NCBI RefSeq assembly: GCF_900187445.1
Contig: NZ_FYEB01000007.1
Coordinates: forward strand, 82,324-146,323
Length of the DNA: 64,000 bases
Direction: 5' to 3'
Origin: Pseudomonas sp. Irchel s3b2
GTDB lineage: Bacteria > Pseudomonadota > Gammaproteobacteria > Pseudomonadales > Pseudomonadaceae
Shown here: positions 44,193 through 54,100 of the stretch, one piece after another
Layout of the letters: each line of letters opens with the position of its first letter
How positions within the stretch are numbered: the first letter of the stretch is position 1
Translations under genes and position numbers: made by a program
Notes under the pieces: model-generated
Seen by the model: only the letters and a program-made list of their open reading frames with translations
The model's database searches: none
What the model was told of the DNA's origin: nothing

Positions 44193-44843
44193 TCAGCCGA
44201 TCGGCTCGGCCGTACAACTCATTTCCCCTGAGCCTGGCTTCTGGAAAAGCACCACGTTGCCGTCTTGCCAGAAGCTGTAGCTCCCCTGGGAATCTTTACC
44301 CGTGTATTGGGTTCCCAAATCATTCTGCACCTGGCTCAGGGTGATGGAGGAGTTCGCCCATTTCAGGTACACGACACCAGGCTGCGTGTTAAAGAAAGTG
44401 GCGGCAATCAGCGCATTAAGCCCTGTACACCGAAAAGCCAGGGGGCCTTCGGTGAGTCTGTCTGGATCCTTGGTTCTTGCAATGGCCGAGCCTTGGCGTA
44501 GCTGGTGCGCGCGTTCGGCATAACTTCGGATCGCGCATGCCTTGGGCGCAGGCTCGGAAGCACACTGATTACGGGCCTCGATCCAGAACTGCTGGTCGAT
44601 CATTACTTTGTCGGGACGCGGCACTGAATGATCATCCGTGAGCGCCAGACGATAAAGACGCGTCAGTTCGATATCCATCTGCATCAGTTGTGGATCGCGA
44701 CAGATAAGCTTTTCGACGGATGCCCTTGCCGTGGCGCAGTCGAAGCTGGTCTGGAGAACGGGCGAAGCATTTGCACAGGTGCTCATCGCCGCGCACACGC
44801 TGGCAGCGAGCAGACAGGTGAAAAGGGCCGTGACCGTTTTCAT
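44193..44843 (-). CDS. Periplasmic LprI (DUF1311) plus MliC-type lysozyme inhibitor protein
   Basis: A 216-residue exported protein. The signal peptide MKTVTALFTCLLAASVCAA is followed by an LprI/DUF1311 region (SFDCATARASVEKLICRDPQLMQMDIELTRLYRLAL). A C-terminal MliC/PliC-like domain reads AFRCTGLNALIAATFFN..PGVVYLKWANSSITL and ends WQDGNVVLFQKPGSGEMSC. Both parts are linked to inhibition of C-type lysozyme. The start at 44843 is chosen for the signal peptide; a frame from 44906 is longer by 21 residues. Confidence 0.88.
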   Translation of the reverse strand: MKTVTALFTCLLAASVCAAMSTCANASPVLQTSFDCATARASVEKLICRDPQLMQMDIELTRLYRLALTDDHSVPRPDKVMIDQQFWIEARNQCASEPAPKACAIRSYAERAHQLRQGSAIARTKDPDRLTEGPLAFRCTGLNALIAATFFNTQPGVVYLKWANSSITLSQVQNDLGTQYTGKDSQGSYSFWQDGNVVLFQKPGSGEMSCTAEPIG

Positions 44844-45089
44844 GTTGGCTTGATCATTACGTGATGCCCGGATTGCCGTGGATCTACCGATCCGTTGAAC
44901 AGTCATTCGTTCACATTGGGTGTATCGCAGTGTAAGTCAGTGCTCAAAACTTGCCACACCCGTTCGAGGGCGTAGAAAGTACAAAAGGAATTAAAGGTTG
45001 CATCATAAGAACATTGTTCCAGGGTTGGTCGCCCAGATGCTGAGCTAGACTGAAAGATTCCAAAGCACACTGATAGCAGTGGAGTCTTT

Positions 45090-45545
45090 ATGAAAAAATC
45101 CATCCCCCCCTGTCTGGCTACGATGGTCTCGGTATTCTGCCTTTGCGCTTCGGCCGAGACCGTAACGCCGCTCAAAGGACAGACTCCTGAAATCATTCAG
45201 CAGGACATTAGTTCATGCCAGGCTCAAGCCAGCAACACAGCAAGCACCAGCACAACGCCTGAATCAGGTGGACGTGCCCGTGGTGCCGCTTCTGGCGCAG
45301 TAGCAGGTGCGGCGGTTGCCGGAGCGCGCGGTCGTCAGCATGACGAGCTTTATGACAAAGTAGATGACGATGTCAAACAGGAATATCGACAGAACAAAGC
45401 CAAGGATGCGGCTGTGGCAGGTGCGGTTGTAGGTGGATCCCGGCAACGTCAGGATCGTCGTGAGGATCGCCGGGCAGAACCGGCTGCCACTGCTTCCGCG
45501 TACAGCAGTTGCATGCAGCAACGGGGCTACCAGATAACCCCTTGA
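45090..45545 (+). CDS. Exported glycine-zipper protein
   Basis: A 151-residue protein with a signal peptide (PPCLATMVSVFCLCASAETV), two glycine/alanine zipper stretches (RGAASGAVAGAAVAGARG at about 63-80 and AVAGAVVGGS at about 108-117) and an Arg/Asp-rich linker. The final SSCMQQRGYQITP is common to small envelope proteins of this kind. Only a weak GGAG precedes the ATG. The function is unknown; a membrane- or envelope-associated role is likely. Confidence 0.8.
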   Translation: MKKSIPPCLATMVSVFCLCASAETVTPLKGQTPEIIQQDISSCQAQASNTASTSTTPESGGRARGAASGAVAGAAVAGARGRQHDELYDKVDDDVKQEYRQNKAKDAAVAGAVVGGSRQRQDRREDRRAEPAATASAYSSCMQQRGYQITP

Positions 45546-45669
45546 ACCGTTGCGGGAGTGGGTGAAAGCAAGGGCATCAAGATCTGCATCGTCTTTGAAG
45601 GGCGCGACGGTACAGGGGAGGGTGGAACGATCAAGGCGCTCAAGTCTGCCTGGCCACAGAGGGGGTGCA

Positions 45670-47145
45670 ATGCGCATTCCATTATTTTACGCGGTGTCAG
45701 CTGTACTGTTTTTGAGCGGATCTTCCTGCCTGGCGCAGTCATTGGATGCGAGCGTGACCGCAAACGCTGCCGACACAGCGCCCGTCACGGCGGCGGCCAA
45801 AGATGTCGTGTTTACCCAGGAACAGCTGGATCAAATGCTGGCGCCCATTGCGCTTTATCCGGACCCACTGCTGGCACAGGTGCTGATGGCCACCACGTAC
45901 CCTGGGGAAGTCGTCGAGGCGGTAACCTGGTCTAAAGCACACCCGGACGCCAAGGGTGATGATGCGGTCAAACAAGTGGCGAACCAACCCTGGGATCCGA
46001 GTGTGCAGGCGCTGGTCGCCTTCCCTCAGGTTCTGGCAACGCTGGGGCAGGATCCCGTCTGGGTACAACGCCTGGGTGATGCTTTCCTGGCGCAGCCCGA
46101 CGATGTCATGGGGGGCGTGCAACGCTTGCGTCATCAGGCGCAAGCCGCAGGCAACCTGCAGAGCAATCAATATCAGAGCGTGACGGTTCAGGCTGCTGCG
46201 GCACCGGCACCGGCACCGGCAGCTCAGGCTCCGGCCCCTGCCAGCAGCACTTCCACCATCATCATTGAACCCGCCGATCCGCAGGTGGTGTACGTACCCA
46301 GTTATAACCCGACAACCACCTACGGCACCTGGCCCTATCCTGCGTCGCCTCCCGTGTACTATCCACCGCCGCCAGCCTATTACCCCGGTTCGGCATTGAT
46401 GGCCGGGCTGGCGTTTGGTGCCGGTGTGGCAATCATCGGCTCGTTGTGGGGTGATTGTGACTGGGACAACAACGACATCGACATCGACGTCGATCGTTAC
46501 AACAACATCAATCGCAACAACCAGATCACCAATAATCAGAACAAGTGGCAGCACAACACCGTTCACCGCGATGGCGTTCCCTATCGAGACACCAAGAGCC
46601 GCGAACAGTACGGTCGACAACTGGGCGGTGCCAGTCAGCGTGAGGCTTATCGAGGGGACAATGCCCAACGAGCCCAGGCGCGCGAAAAAGCCCGTAGCTC
46701 AATGGACAAGCACGGTATCGAACGACCGGCCACCAGCAACCGCGAAGCCCGTGACCGAGCGCGCGAAGCCCAGTCCGGAACCTCGGCCGGCAATCGGATG
46801 CAAGCAGGTGCAGACAGGCCGAGGACGTCTGACAGAAGCCAGGACACTGCCAGAAACACTCGGGAGAGTCAGCAGCCCAGGAAACAGACCGCTCAGGTGA
46901 ATCAGCGCGCACAGGGCACCTCGCAGACGCGTCAAGCTACGCAAAACCGGCCGTCCGCCGGTGCGGGCAGTGCCCGCAACAATGCATTCGCCGGCGCGCG
47001 CTCACCGTCCCAGACCAACGCACAAGCCAGTCGTGGCCGGACCAGCCAGGCATCCGCCCAGCGCCCCAGCGCCTCGCGATCGGCCGGCCATCAGGTCAGT
47101 CGCCCCTCCAGTCCACCATCGCGTCAAAGGGGGGGCCGTCGTTGA
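45670..47145 (+). CDS. DUF3300 exported protein
   Basis: A 491-residue protein with signal peptide MRIPLFYAVSAVLFLSGSSCLA and a DUF3300 domain over about 40-220 (EQLDQMLAPIALYPDPLLAQVLMATTYP, LVAFPQVLATLGQDPVWVQRLGDAFL). A short membrane-like stretch is at about 240-260 and a long Arg/Asn/Ser/Gln-rich disordered C-terminus follows. GAGGGGG precedes the ATG at 45670. It overlaps the DUF2950 gene by 4 bp, the normal arrangement. The function of the pair is not known; it acts in the periplasm. Confidence 0.9.
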   Translation: MRIPLFYAVSAVLFLSGSSCLAQSLDASVTANAADTAPVTAAAKDVVFTQEQLDQMLAPIALYPDPLLAQVLMATTYPGEVVEAVTWSKAHPDAKGDDAVKQVANQPWDPSVQALVAFPQVLATLGQDPVWVQRLGDAFLAQPDDVMGGVQRLRHQAQAAGNLQSNQYQSVTVQAAAAPAPAPAAQAPAPASSTSTIIIEPADPQVVYVPSYNPTTTYGTWPYPASPPVYYPPPPAYYPGSALMAGLAFGAGVAIIGSLWGDCDWDNNDIDIDVDRYNNINRNNQITNNQNKWQHNTVHRDGVPYRDTKSREQYGRQLGGASQREAYRGDNAQRAQAREKARSSMDKHGIERPATSNREARDRAREAQSGTSAGNRMQAGADRPRTSDRSQDTARNTRESQQPRKQTAQVNQRAQGTSQTRQATQNRPSAGAGSARNNAFAGARSPSQTNAQASRGRTSQASAQRPSASRSAGHQVSRPSSPPSRQRGGRR

Positions 47146-48053
47146 AAAACAATCCTCGAGTGAAGGCACTCACGGGCTTGCTCCCTCAGGTCCTGGCGAT
47201 AACTGCCGGCTTGGCGTGGTCGTGCATCGTTACGGCACAGCAGGCCTTTCCAACGCCAGAAGAAGCCGCTCAAGCGTTCGTGGAAGCACTGGGTACGGAA
47301 CACGCCGATCAGGCACGCCTGACAGCGTTGCTGGGGAAGGAATGGCACAGCTTCATTCCGCTCGAAGGCGTGCAGCGCAGTGATGTAGATGCGTTTTTGA
47401 AGCAATACCGCGAGCAACACCGTATTGAAAAAACCAGCGACAGCAAGGCGCTCTTGTCGGTGGGCAGTGACCACTGGACACTGCCAATACCCATGGCAAA
47501 AGACACGAACGGTTGGCGCTTCGACATCAAGGCCGGTAGCGCCGAAATCCGTGCACGTCGAATTGGCCGCAACGAACTCACCGCGTTGCAATCGGTGCTG
47601 GCCTATCACGACGCCCAGATGGACTATGCGTCAGTGGATCGTAATGATGACGGCGCACTCGCCTATGCGCAGAAAATCTTCAGCACCGCCGGCAAGCACG
47701 ACGGACTCTACTGGGCGGACGACGATAGCGGTCAGATCAGCCCGTTGGGTCCCTCGTTCGGCAAAACCATTGCCGACGAGGACTGGCATGGTTACCACTT
47801 CCGCATCCTTGATGGCCAAGGTCCTTCGGCACCTGGTGGCGCCTACAGCTACCTCATCGGTGACAAGATGAGCCGTGGCTTTGCACTGATCGCCTGGCCG
47901 GCGAAATACGATGACACCGGGGTGATGAGTTTCATGATCAGTCATGAGGGACAGGTGTTCGAGAAAGATTTGGGGCCTGGTGGTGACAAGTTGGTGCAGT
48001 CAATGAAGCGCTTTGACCCAGATGACAGTTGGAAGGTGGTAGATCAAGAGTAG
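47142..48053 (+). CDS. DUF2950 exported protein
   Basis: A 303-residue protein starting with TTG, which overlaps the DUF3300 stop (TTGA) and follows AAAGGGGGGG. The N-terminus is basic then hydrophobic (LTGLLPQVLAITAGLAWSCIVTA), so it is exported. DUF2950 motifs include FPTPEEAAQAFVEALGT, LLGKEWHSFIPLEGVQRSDVDAFL, GWRFDIKAGSAEIRARRIGRNE and GYHFRILDGQGPSAPGGAYSY. Function unknown. It is expressed with DUF3300 and probably interacts with it. Confidence 0.9.
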   Translation: MKNNPRVKALTGLLPQVLAITAGLAWSCIVTAQQAFPTPEEAAQAFVEALGTEHADQARLTALLGKEWHSFIPLEGVQRSDVDAFLKQYREQHRIEKTSDSKALLSVGSDHWTLPIPMAKDTNGWRFDIKAGSAEIRARRIGRNELTALQSVLAYHDAQMDYASVDRNDDGALAYAQKIFSTAGKHDGLYWADDDSGQISPLGPSFGKTIADEDWHGYHFRILDGQGPSAPGGAYSYLIGDKMSRGFALIAWPAKYDDTGVMSFMISHEGQVFEKDLGPGGDKLVQSMKRFDPDDSWKVVDQE

Positions 48054-48078
48054 CAAGACGGCATACGCAGGGAATTTG

Positions 48079-49089
48079 CTAAGTCAACCGATTGGACTGG
48101 CGAGCTCGCCAGGTTGATGGGCTGCAATCGAAGTGCCGGCTGAACCAGCGGGAGAAGGCGCTAAGTTCGGAAAACCCCAGAACCCCGGCTATCTCACTCA
48201 AACGTTGATTGGAATATGCCAAGTGACGCATTGCCAGTTCTGCACGCACCTGATCCAGCAGCGAGGAAAATGTTTCACCCTCCTGCGCAAGCTTGCGATG
48301 CAGTGTTCGCCTGTCCCATCCCAGGTTGACCGCCACTTGCTCCACCGAGCAATGCCCTGTGGGCAGGACTATCCAAATCATCTGGCGCACCTGTTCAAGT
48401 AAAGCTGTTTTGGATTCTTCGCGGATACTGTTCAGGTACTGATGAACATAACGAGCCCTGTCCGGGTCGGCGCTGGACAGGGCCTTGTCAAGGTCGGTAC
48501 TGCGGCAGACGATGGCATCCATCAGGCTGTTGAACTGCACCGAGGTGGCGAATACGCGGCGGTGTCGACTATCGTCCAGCGGCGCTGCATGACGAAAGCA
48601 AACCACTGAAGGATGCCAATGCTTCCCCAGCAAGGTTTTCAACAGGCGGTGAGTCACCCCCACTGACAGTTCCATCGCCTGGCGCACCGGCAGGTTTCCC
48701 ACCGTGACCTGTTCCATGCGCAAAACCACCACGCCGCCACTTTCCTCGATGTTCAACACCAGACCCTGATTGTGCAGGTGTAGGAAATCGCGGAACGCCT
48801 CCAGGGCTGAACGAATGGTCGGCTCGTCACGCCACAGCAGCGCCAGAGGCCCCAGATTGGAGAGCTTGCGGGTTTCGGCCATGCGCAAGCCAAAATCGTC
48901 CACACCCGCTTCACGCGCAGAACTTTCGAGCAGACGGGCTACGGCGTCGTTGGGAATTTTCAAGTCTGGTTGAAGCAGGCATCGGGGATCGAGGCCGACG
49001 AGGCGCAATTGCTGCAGGTGATCAACGTGTAGCGATCGGGCTATTTGCGCGTAGTTGGTCAAGCTGGCACTGCGAACTAGACCACTCAT
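48079..49089 (-). CDS. AraC-family transcriptional regulator
   Basis: A 336-residue regulator with a PF12625-type N-terminal ligand domain and a C-terminal HTH pair (SVEQVAVNLGWDRRTLHRKLAQEG; LSEIAGVLGFSELSAFSRWFSRHFDCSPSTWR). It is divergent from the class II-like PHA synthase at 49211 across 121 bp, so it may control that gene. It has the same architecture as the PhbR-like regulator at 27676, the other AraC protein in the window paired with a PHA synthase. Confidence 0.92.
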   Translation of the reverse strand: MSGLVRSASLTNYAQIARSLHVDHLQQLRLVGLDPRCLLQPDLKIPNDAVARLLESSAREAGVDDFGLRMAETRKLSNLGPLALLWRDEPTIRSALEAFRDFLHLHNQGLVLNIEESGGVVVLRMEQVTVGNLPVRQAMELSVGVTHRLLKTLLGKHWHPSVVCFRHAAPLDDSRHRRVFATSVQFNSLMDAIVCRSTDLDKALSSADPDRARYVHQYLNSIREESKTALLEQVRQMIWIVLPTGHCSVEQVAVNLGWDRRTLHRKLAQEGETFSSLLDQVRAELAMRHLAYSNQRLSEIAGVLGFSELSAFSRWFSRHFDCSPSTWRARQSNRLT

Positions 49090-49210
49090 GGATGATTTAT
49101 CAACCTGGGACAGCGATTTATCAGCTTAGCAGGTTGATGTCCCGCAAAGTCAAGGTGAATGCCGGCCGCCGCGCGACACTGCGTTAGCGTACAAAAACAA
49201 GAGAACGGCC

Positions 49211-50974
49211 ATGAATAAACCACCTCGTAGTACTCGATCAACAGACACGCCTGCCAAGCGTCGCCGCGCAGCGCCAAAACCTCTTCAAGGGCAGCAGAAC
49301 CAGGGACAAACGGTCAAAACAGTGACCCCAGCACAGGTTGCTACGCCATTGCTCAAGGTGCGCCCGGTCGATCTGCTTAGCGCCTCCGGTGCTCTGTTCA
49401 AGGCCGTGGGCAAGACGCCAGTCAAGGCCGCACGGCATGTTGGCAGTTACCTCAAGGAGCTGGGCAATATTGTCGCCGGCAGCTCCAGCGTGGCACCGAA
49501 TCCCAAAGACAAACGTTTTTGCGATCCGGCCTGGCAATCCAATGCCCTGTTGCGCGGCCTGTTGCAGAGCTACCTGGCTGGCAATGACGAGCTGAGCCGT
49601 TTTATCGAGCAGGCCCATCTCGATGCCAGAGACAAGGGCCGTGCCCGGTTCATTGCCGCACAGTTGTTTGATGCACTGGCGCCGAGCAACCTGCTGCTGA
49701 CCAATCCGGTAGCGTTGCGCAAGTTGCTCGATACGGGCGGCATGAGCGTTGTCAAAGGGATCGGGCAGTTCTCCCGGGACCTGCGCCACAACGGCGGGTT
49801 GCCGATGCAGGTGGACAGCGCGCCGTTCAAGGTGGGAGAAAATATCGCCACGGCCAAGGGCGAGGTGGTGTTGCGCACCGAGATGTTCGAACTGCTGCAA
49901 TTCGCCCCCACCACGAAAAACGTGCATGCCCGCCCGTTGGTCATGTCACCACCGCAGATCAACAAGTACTACGCCATCGACTTGTCGCCCGACAAGAGTC
50001 TGATCAAATGGATGCAGGACAGCGGTATACAACTGTTCGTTGTCAGCTGGCGCAATCCGACCAGCATGCACCGCGACTGGGGTTTGTCCGAATATGCGCT
50101 ATGCCTTGACCAGGCGGTCGATGTCGCACGGCAAATCACCGGTAGCGCGGATGTCAACATGTGGGGTTCCTGTTCAGGTGGCCTGACGCTCGCGGCCTAT
50201 CTCGGCTGGCTGGCGGCGCGCGGTGAAGGCGCCAAGGTGGCGAACACCAGTTGGGCGGTGTGCGTGCTCGATATGCCCGCGCTCTTCGGCGACACCGCCA
50301 TCGGCCTGTTCGCCACGCCGGCGGTACTGCGCGCGGCGAAGGCCAGCTCGCAGTGCAAGGGAACACTCAGTGGCCAGGACATTGCACGCATGTTCGCCTG
50401 GATGCGGCCCAACGACTTGATCTGGAACTATTGGGTCAACAACTACCTGCTTGGGAACAAGCCGCCGGCATTCGACATTCTTGCCTGGAACAATGACACC
50501 ACGCGTCTGCCGGCAAAACTGCATGCCGACTACCTCGATCTGGCCCAGCACAATCCCTATAGCAAGCCGGGGGCATTGTTTATCGCGGGTGAGCCGATCG
50601 ACATGAACAAGGTCAAGGTCGGTGCCTATGTGATCGGCGGCACCACCGACCACATCACACCATGGCAAGGCTGTTACGGTACCGCCCGACTGTTCGGCGA
50701 GGACAGCACCTTCGTCCTCTCCAATGCCGGCCATCTACAGAGCTTGATCAATCCGCCGGGCAATCCGAAGTCGTATTTCTACGCCGCCGCTGCCACCGCC
50801 ACAGATCCAGAAAACTGGCTGCAAGACGCAGGCGAGCGCCACACCGGCAGTTGGTGGCCGCATTGGCGGCAGTGGATTGAGCAACGGTCGGGAGCTAGCC
50901 AGCCAGCACCGCGCAAACTCGGCTCGCGCAAATATCCGCCTTTATATGCAGCCCCGGGTCATTACGTATTGTGA
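49211..50974 (+). CDS. Class II-like PHA synthase, stand-alone
   Basis: A 587-residue synthase-like protein. The box is WGSCSGG with C321; D480 (GGTTDHITPW) and H508 (LSNAGHLQSLINPPG) complete the triad. RMFAWMRPNDLIWNYWVNNYLLG and GSWWPHW match medium-chain (class II) PhaC enzymes closely, but an N-terminal extension of about 25 Lys/Arg/Pro-rich residues and absence of phaZ/phaD neighbours set it apart from the standard phaC1-phaZ-phaC2 locus. A REPIN follows. It is probably an extra medium-chain PHA synthase with its own AraC regulator. Confidence 0.88.
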   Translation: MNKPPRSTRSTDTPAKRRRAAPKPLQGQQNQGQTVKTVTPAQVATPLLKVRPVDLLSASGALFKAVGKTPVKAARHVGSYLKELGNIVAGSSSVAPNPKDKRFCDPAWQSNALLRGLLQSYLAGNDELSRFIEQAHLDARDKGRARFIAAQLFDALAPSNLLLTNPVALRKLLDTGGMSVVKGIGQFSRDLRHNGGLPMQVDSAPFKVGENIATAKGEVVLRTEMFELLQFAPTTKNVHARPLVMSPPQINKYYAIDLSPDKSLIKWMQDSGIQLFVVSWRNPTSMHRDWGLSEYALCLDQAVDVARQITGSADVNMWGSCSGGLTLAAYLGWLAARGEGAKVANTSWAVCVLDMPALFGDTAIGLFATPAVLRAAKASSQCKGTLSGQDIARMFAWMRPNDLIWNYWVNNYLLGNKPPAFDILAWNNDTTRLPAKLHADYLDLAQHNPYSKPGALFIAGEPIDMNKVKVGAYVIGGTTDHITPWQGCYGTARLFGEDSTFVLSNAGHLQSLINPPGNPKSYFYAAAATATDPENWLQDAGERHTGSWWPHWRQWIEQRSGASQPAPRKLGSRKYPPLYAAPGHYVL

Positions 50975-50993
50975 AAAAGCTCCTGGCAAGGGC

Positions 50994-51086
50994 CTGTAGG
51001 AGCGAGCTTGCTCGCGAAAGCGATATATCAGGCGACATCAATGTTGACTGTACCGCCGTCTTCGCGAGCAAGCTCACTCCTACAGG
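50994..51086. repeat. REPIN (pair of inverted REP sequences)
   Basis: CCTGTAGGAGCGAGCTTGCT at 50994 and its inverted counterpart ending CTCACTCCTACAGG at 51086 enclose about 40 bp. The arms include TTGCTCGCGAA/TTCGCGAGCAA. This is the classic REP doublet of fluorescens-group genomes, placed between the 3' ends of two convergent genes. Confidence 0.9.
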
Positions 51087-51140
51087 ATTCCATGCCTTAA
51101 CTGACTGACCTTAGGGCAAGCCCGCTTCCAGGATGTGGGC

Positions 51141-54100
51141 CTAACTCAAACCTGTGAAATCGCTGGCGTGCAGTTCCTGGACGCCCACCAGTTGGATTTC
51201 GAACTCGGGGGTGACCCCGGCGTTGATACTGCCGTAGAGAATTCCATCGGCAAAGCGCAGTTGGCCCGTGGCGTCGGCAGGGTCGAAGGTGTTGCTGCCG
51301 ATGAAGGTGAAGGCGTCGACAGCGGCGGTCTGCGGGTTGGCGTCCAGGCCGGTGAAATCCAGAAGATCGCCCTCGGTGCTCTTGAAACCGTTGATCACAT
51401 CGCGCAAAGCCCCGACGCCCATGTCCGGCAGCGCACCAAACGCGTAGGTATCCGCGCCAGTGCCACCGGTGAGGTTGTCGGTGCCTGCACCGCCGATCAA
51501 CCGGTCATCGCCCGAACCGCCCACCAGCGTATCGTTGCCCGCACCCCCGTTCAGAACGTTCGCGGCGCTGTTGCCCGACAGACTGTCGGCGTAGGCGCTT
51601 CCCGTCAGGTTTTCGCAGAATTTCAAGGTGTCGAGTCCGGAACTCACGGTGTTTTGTTGCGCTGATGTCGAGAGGTTTACGGTAACGCCGGACAGGGCGC
51701 GTTCAAAGGACACCGTGTCATTGCCATCGCGCCCGTCCAGCACATTGTTGCCGGCTCCGGCGAACAGCGTGTTGTCCAACGTGTTGCCCGTGCCATTGGC
51801 GGCGCCAGTGCTATCGATATACAGACGCTCGACGTTGTTGCTGAGGGTATAGGCGGCCAAGCTGCTGTGCACACTGTCGACTCCTCCAGAAACGGCATTG
51901 CTGTTGGTCTCGATCACTGCGTCGTCGGCGTTGTCGACATAGTAGGTGTCATTGCCATCTCCGCCGCTCATGCTGTCGTCCCCTGCGGCACCATTGAGCA
52001 CGTTATTGGCGGCATTGCCGGTAATGAAGTTGTGCCGCTCATTGCCGGTGCCGTTGATGCCCGACACACCGGTGAGCACCAGGTTCTCGAGATTGGCGCC
52101 CAGGGTCCAGCTGACCGAGGCCTGCACCGTATCGATCTGCGAAGTCGAGGTGTTGGTTTCCACCACGCGGTCGAACGTGTTATCGACCACATAGATGTCG
52201 TTGCCATCGCCACCGGTCATGGTGTCGGCGCCCAGGTGACCGTCCAGTGTGTCGTTGCCCGAACTGCCCATCAGGGTATCCGCCTGGTCGGTACCGGAAA
52301 TCATGTTCCGGGCGTTGTCGAAGATGTCCTGCACGCTGTTGTTGTCGTTGGGGTTGCCCTGGAAGCCAAGGTCATTGGCAATGTAGTCGGCCAGGCGCTG
52401 GCCGACGATCTCTGCCGACTCCTCGTGCAGGTGCCAGACGTCGTCCGGATACGCCAGCGGATCGACTTCGTAGCGCAAGGGGAGGTCGGTGTAGTCCACC
52501 GCCAGCTTGACGTCGGTGCGCTCGGCGGCGATGGCTTCCTGGGCGGCGCGGACATAGCCAACCCCCTCGACGATGGAGGCAATTTTCTCTTCCGAGTAAC
52601 CACGGGCACGCGCCGCGTCCTGTTCGTAGTGGCCGGTTTCCATCAAGTACACGTTGAAATTGCCGAACTGGGCATGCAGGTAATCGAACACCTTCAGGGT
52701 CGCGGCCTTGTAGGCCGCTGCTGCCGCTGCTTTGTCCGTGGCGCGACCGATCTCCTGGGCGGCTTCCTCGCCCTGGCCCCAAATGATGCCCATGGTGACG
52801 TTATTGATGGATTGCAGTTCGGTGAGCTGGTCATGCAGCAGTGTCACGGCGCGCAACAGCGCTGCCCCGGGTTGGTTGGTGTCGGTCAGCCACCAGCACA
52901 ACGTGAGTTCCTCGGCGCTGAGCGTCGACAGGCCGGTGACCGTGCTGCCGCCCACCGCGATGTCGATGCCGTTGCCATTGGCATCGGTGAACTGGCTGCG
53001 CACGTCATAGGGAGTGTAGCGGTCCAGGTCGTTGACCAGCATCGAGGTGCCGGACTGACCGTCGTCCTCCGTCATGCGCAGCAGGCGCGAATTGGATTGG
53101 CCGAGGGTGGGCAGGTAGAGGATGTCCTGCTGGGTGCTCTCGCCGAACACGAAGTCGCTGGCGGTCAGGGTGTTGAGGTAGTTGCCGCTGAGGGCGATTT
53201 CAAAACGATTGCCATCGGCATCCGCTTCGGCGGACTTGATGTAGGTCTTGTCGCCGGCCGCGTTGAGGGTTATGTACAGCGTGCCATTGCTGCCATCGCC
53301 GAGGCCGAGAAAGCCCAGGCCGGAAACATCGATCTTGTCGACGCCCGCGGTGAAGTCATAAATCGTGTCGGTGGCCGTGATACCACCCGTGTCATAGTCG
53401 CGGTAGCTGTCGAGTGCGTTGGTGTAGCGGAAGGTGTCGGCACCGTCGCCGCCGTACAGCGAATCGCGTCCGGCGCCGCCGTCGACGATGTCCGCGCCGG
53501 TGCCGGCCTTGATTGTGTCGTTGCCACCGAGGCCGAGGATCAGGTCGGCGCCCGCCGTGCCGTTGAGGGTTTCGGCATTGTTGGTGCCGGTGATGGTGTT
53601 GGCGGGCGCATCGGCCACTACCAGGGCGAAGCTATCGCTGACCGATGCACCGGCCGGGTCCGTGGCTTTGACCAGCACGTTGTAATTGCCGGACGCGGTA
53701 CTGGTCGGCGTGCCGCTGAAGGTCAGGTTGGTGGCATTGAAGCTCAGCCACGCGGGCAGGGCGCTGCCATCGGCCAGGGTCGCGGTGTAGCTGAGGCTGT
53801 CATTATCCGGATCGGTGAAGCTGGTGGCTGGCACCGCGTAGCTGAACAGGGTGTTTTCGGTCGCGTTCTGATCCAGCAACGGCGTGGCCACCACCGGCGC
53901 CTGGTTGGTCGGTGACGACGTGGCAAAGACGAAATTGGCGCTGGTCAGCTTGCCGAGGTAATTACCGTCCAGTGCCACTTCGAAGCGGTTGCCATTGGCA
54001 TCGGCGGTCAGGGTTTTGATGTAAGTCTTGGTGCCGGCACTGTTGAGCACCACGTACACGGTGTTGTTCTTGCCGTCCCCCAGGCCGGTGAAACCCATGG

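Noticed and set aside
51867..53915. Long plus-strand open frame of 682 codons inside the epimerase gene
   Set aside because: It is antisense to the clearly homologous RTX and esterase parts. High GC and repeat codons keep the opposite strand open; it has no ribosome site or recognisable domain.
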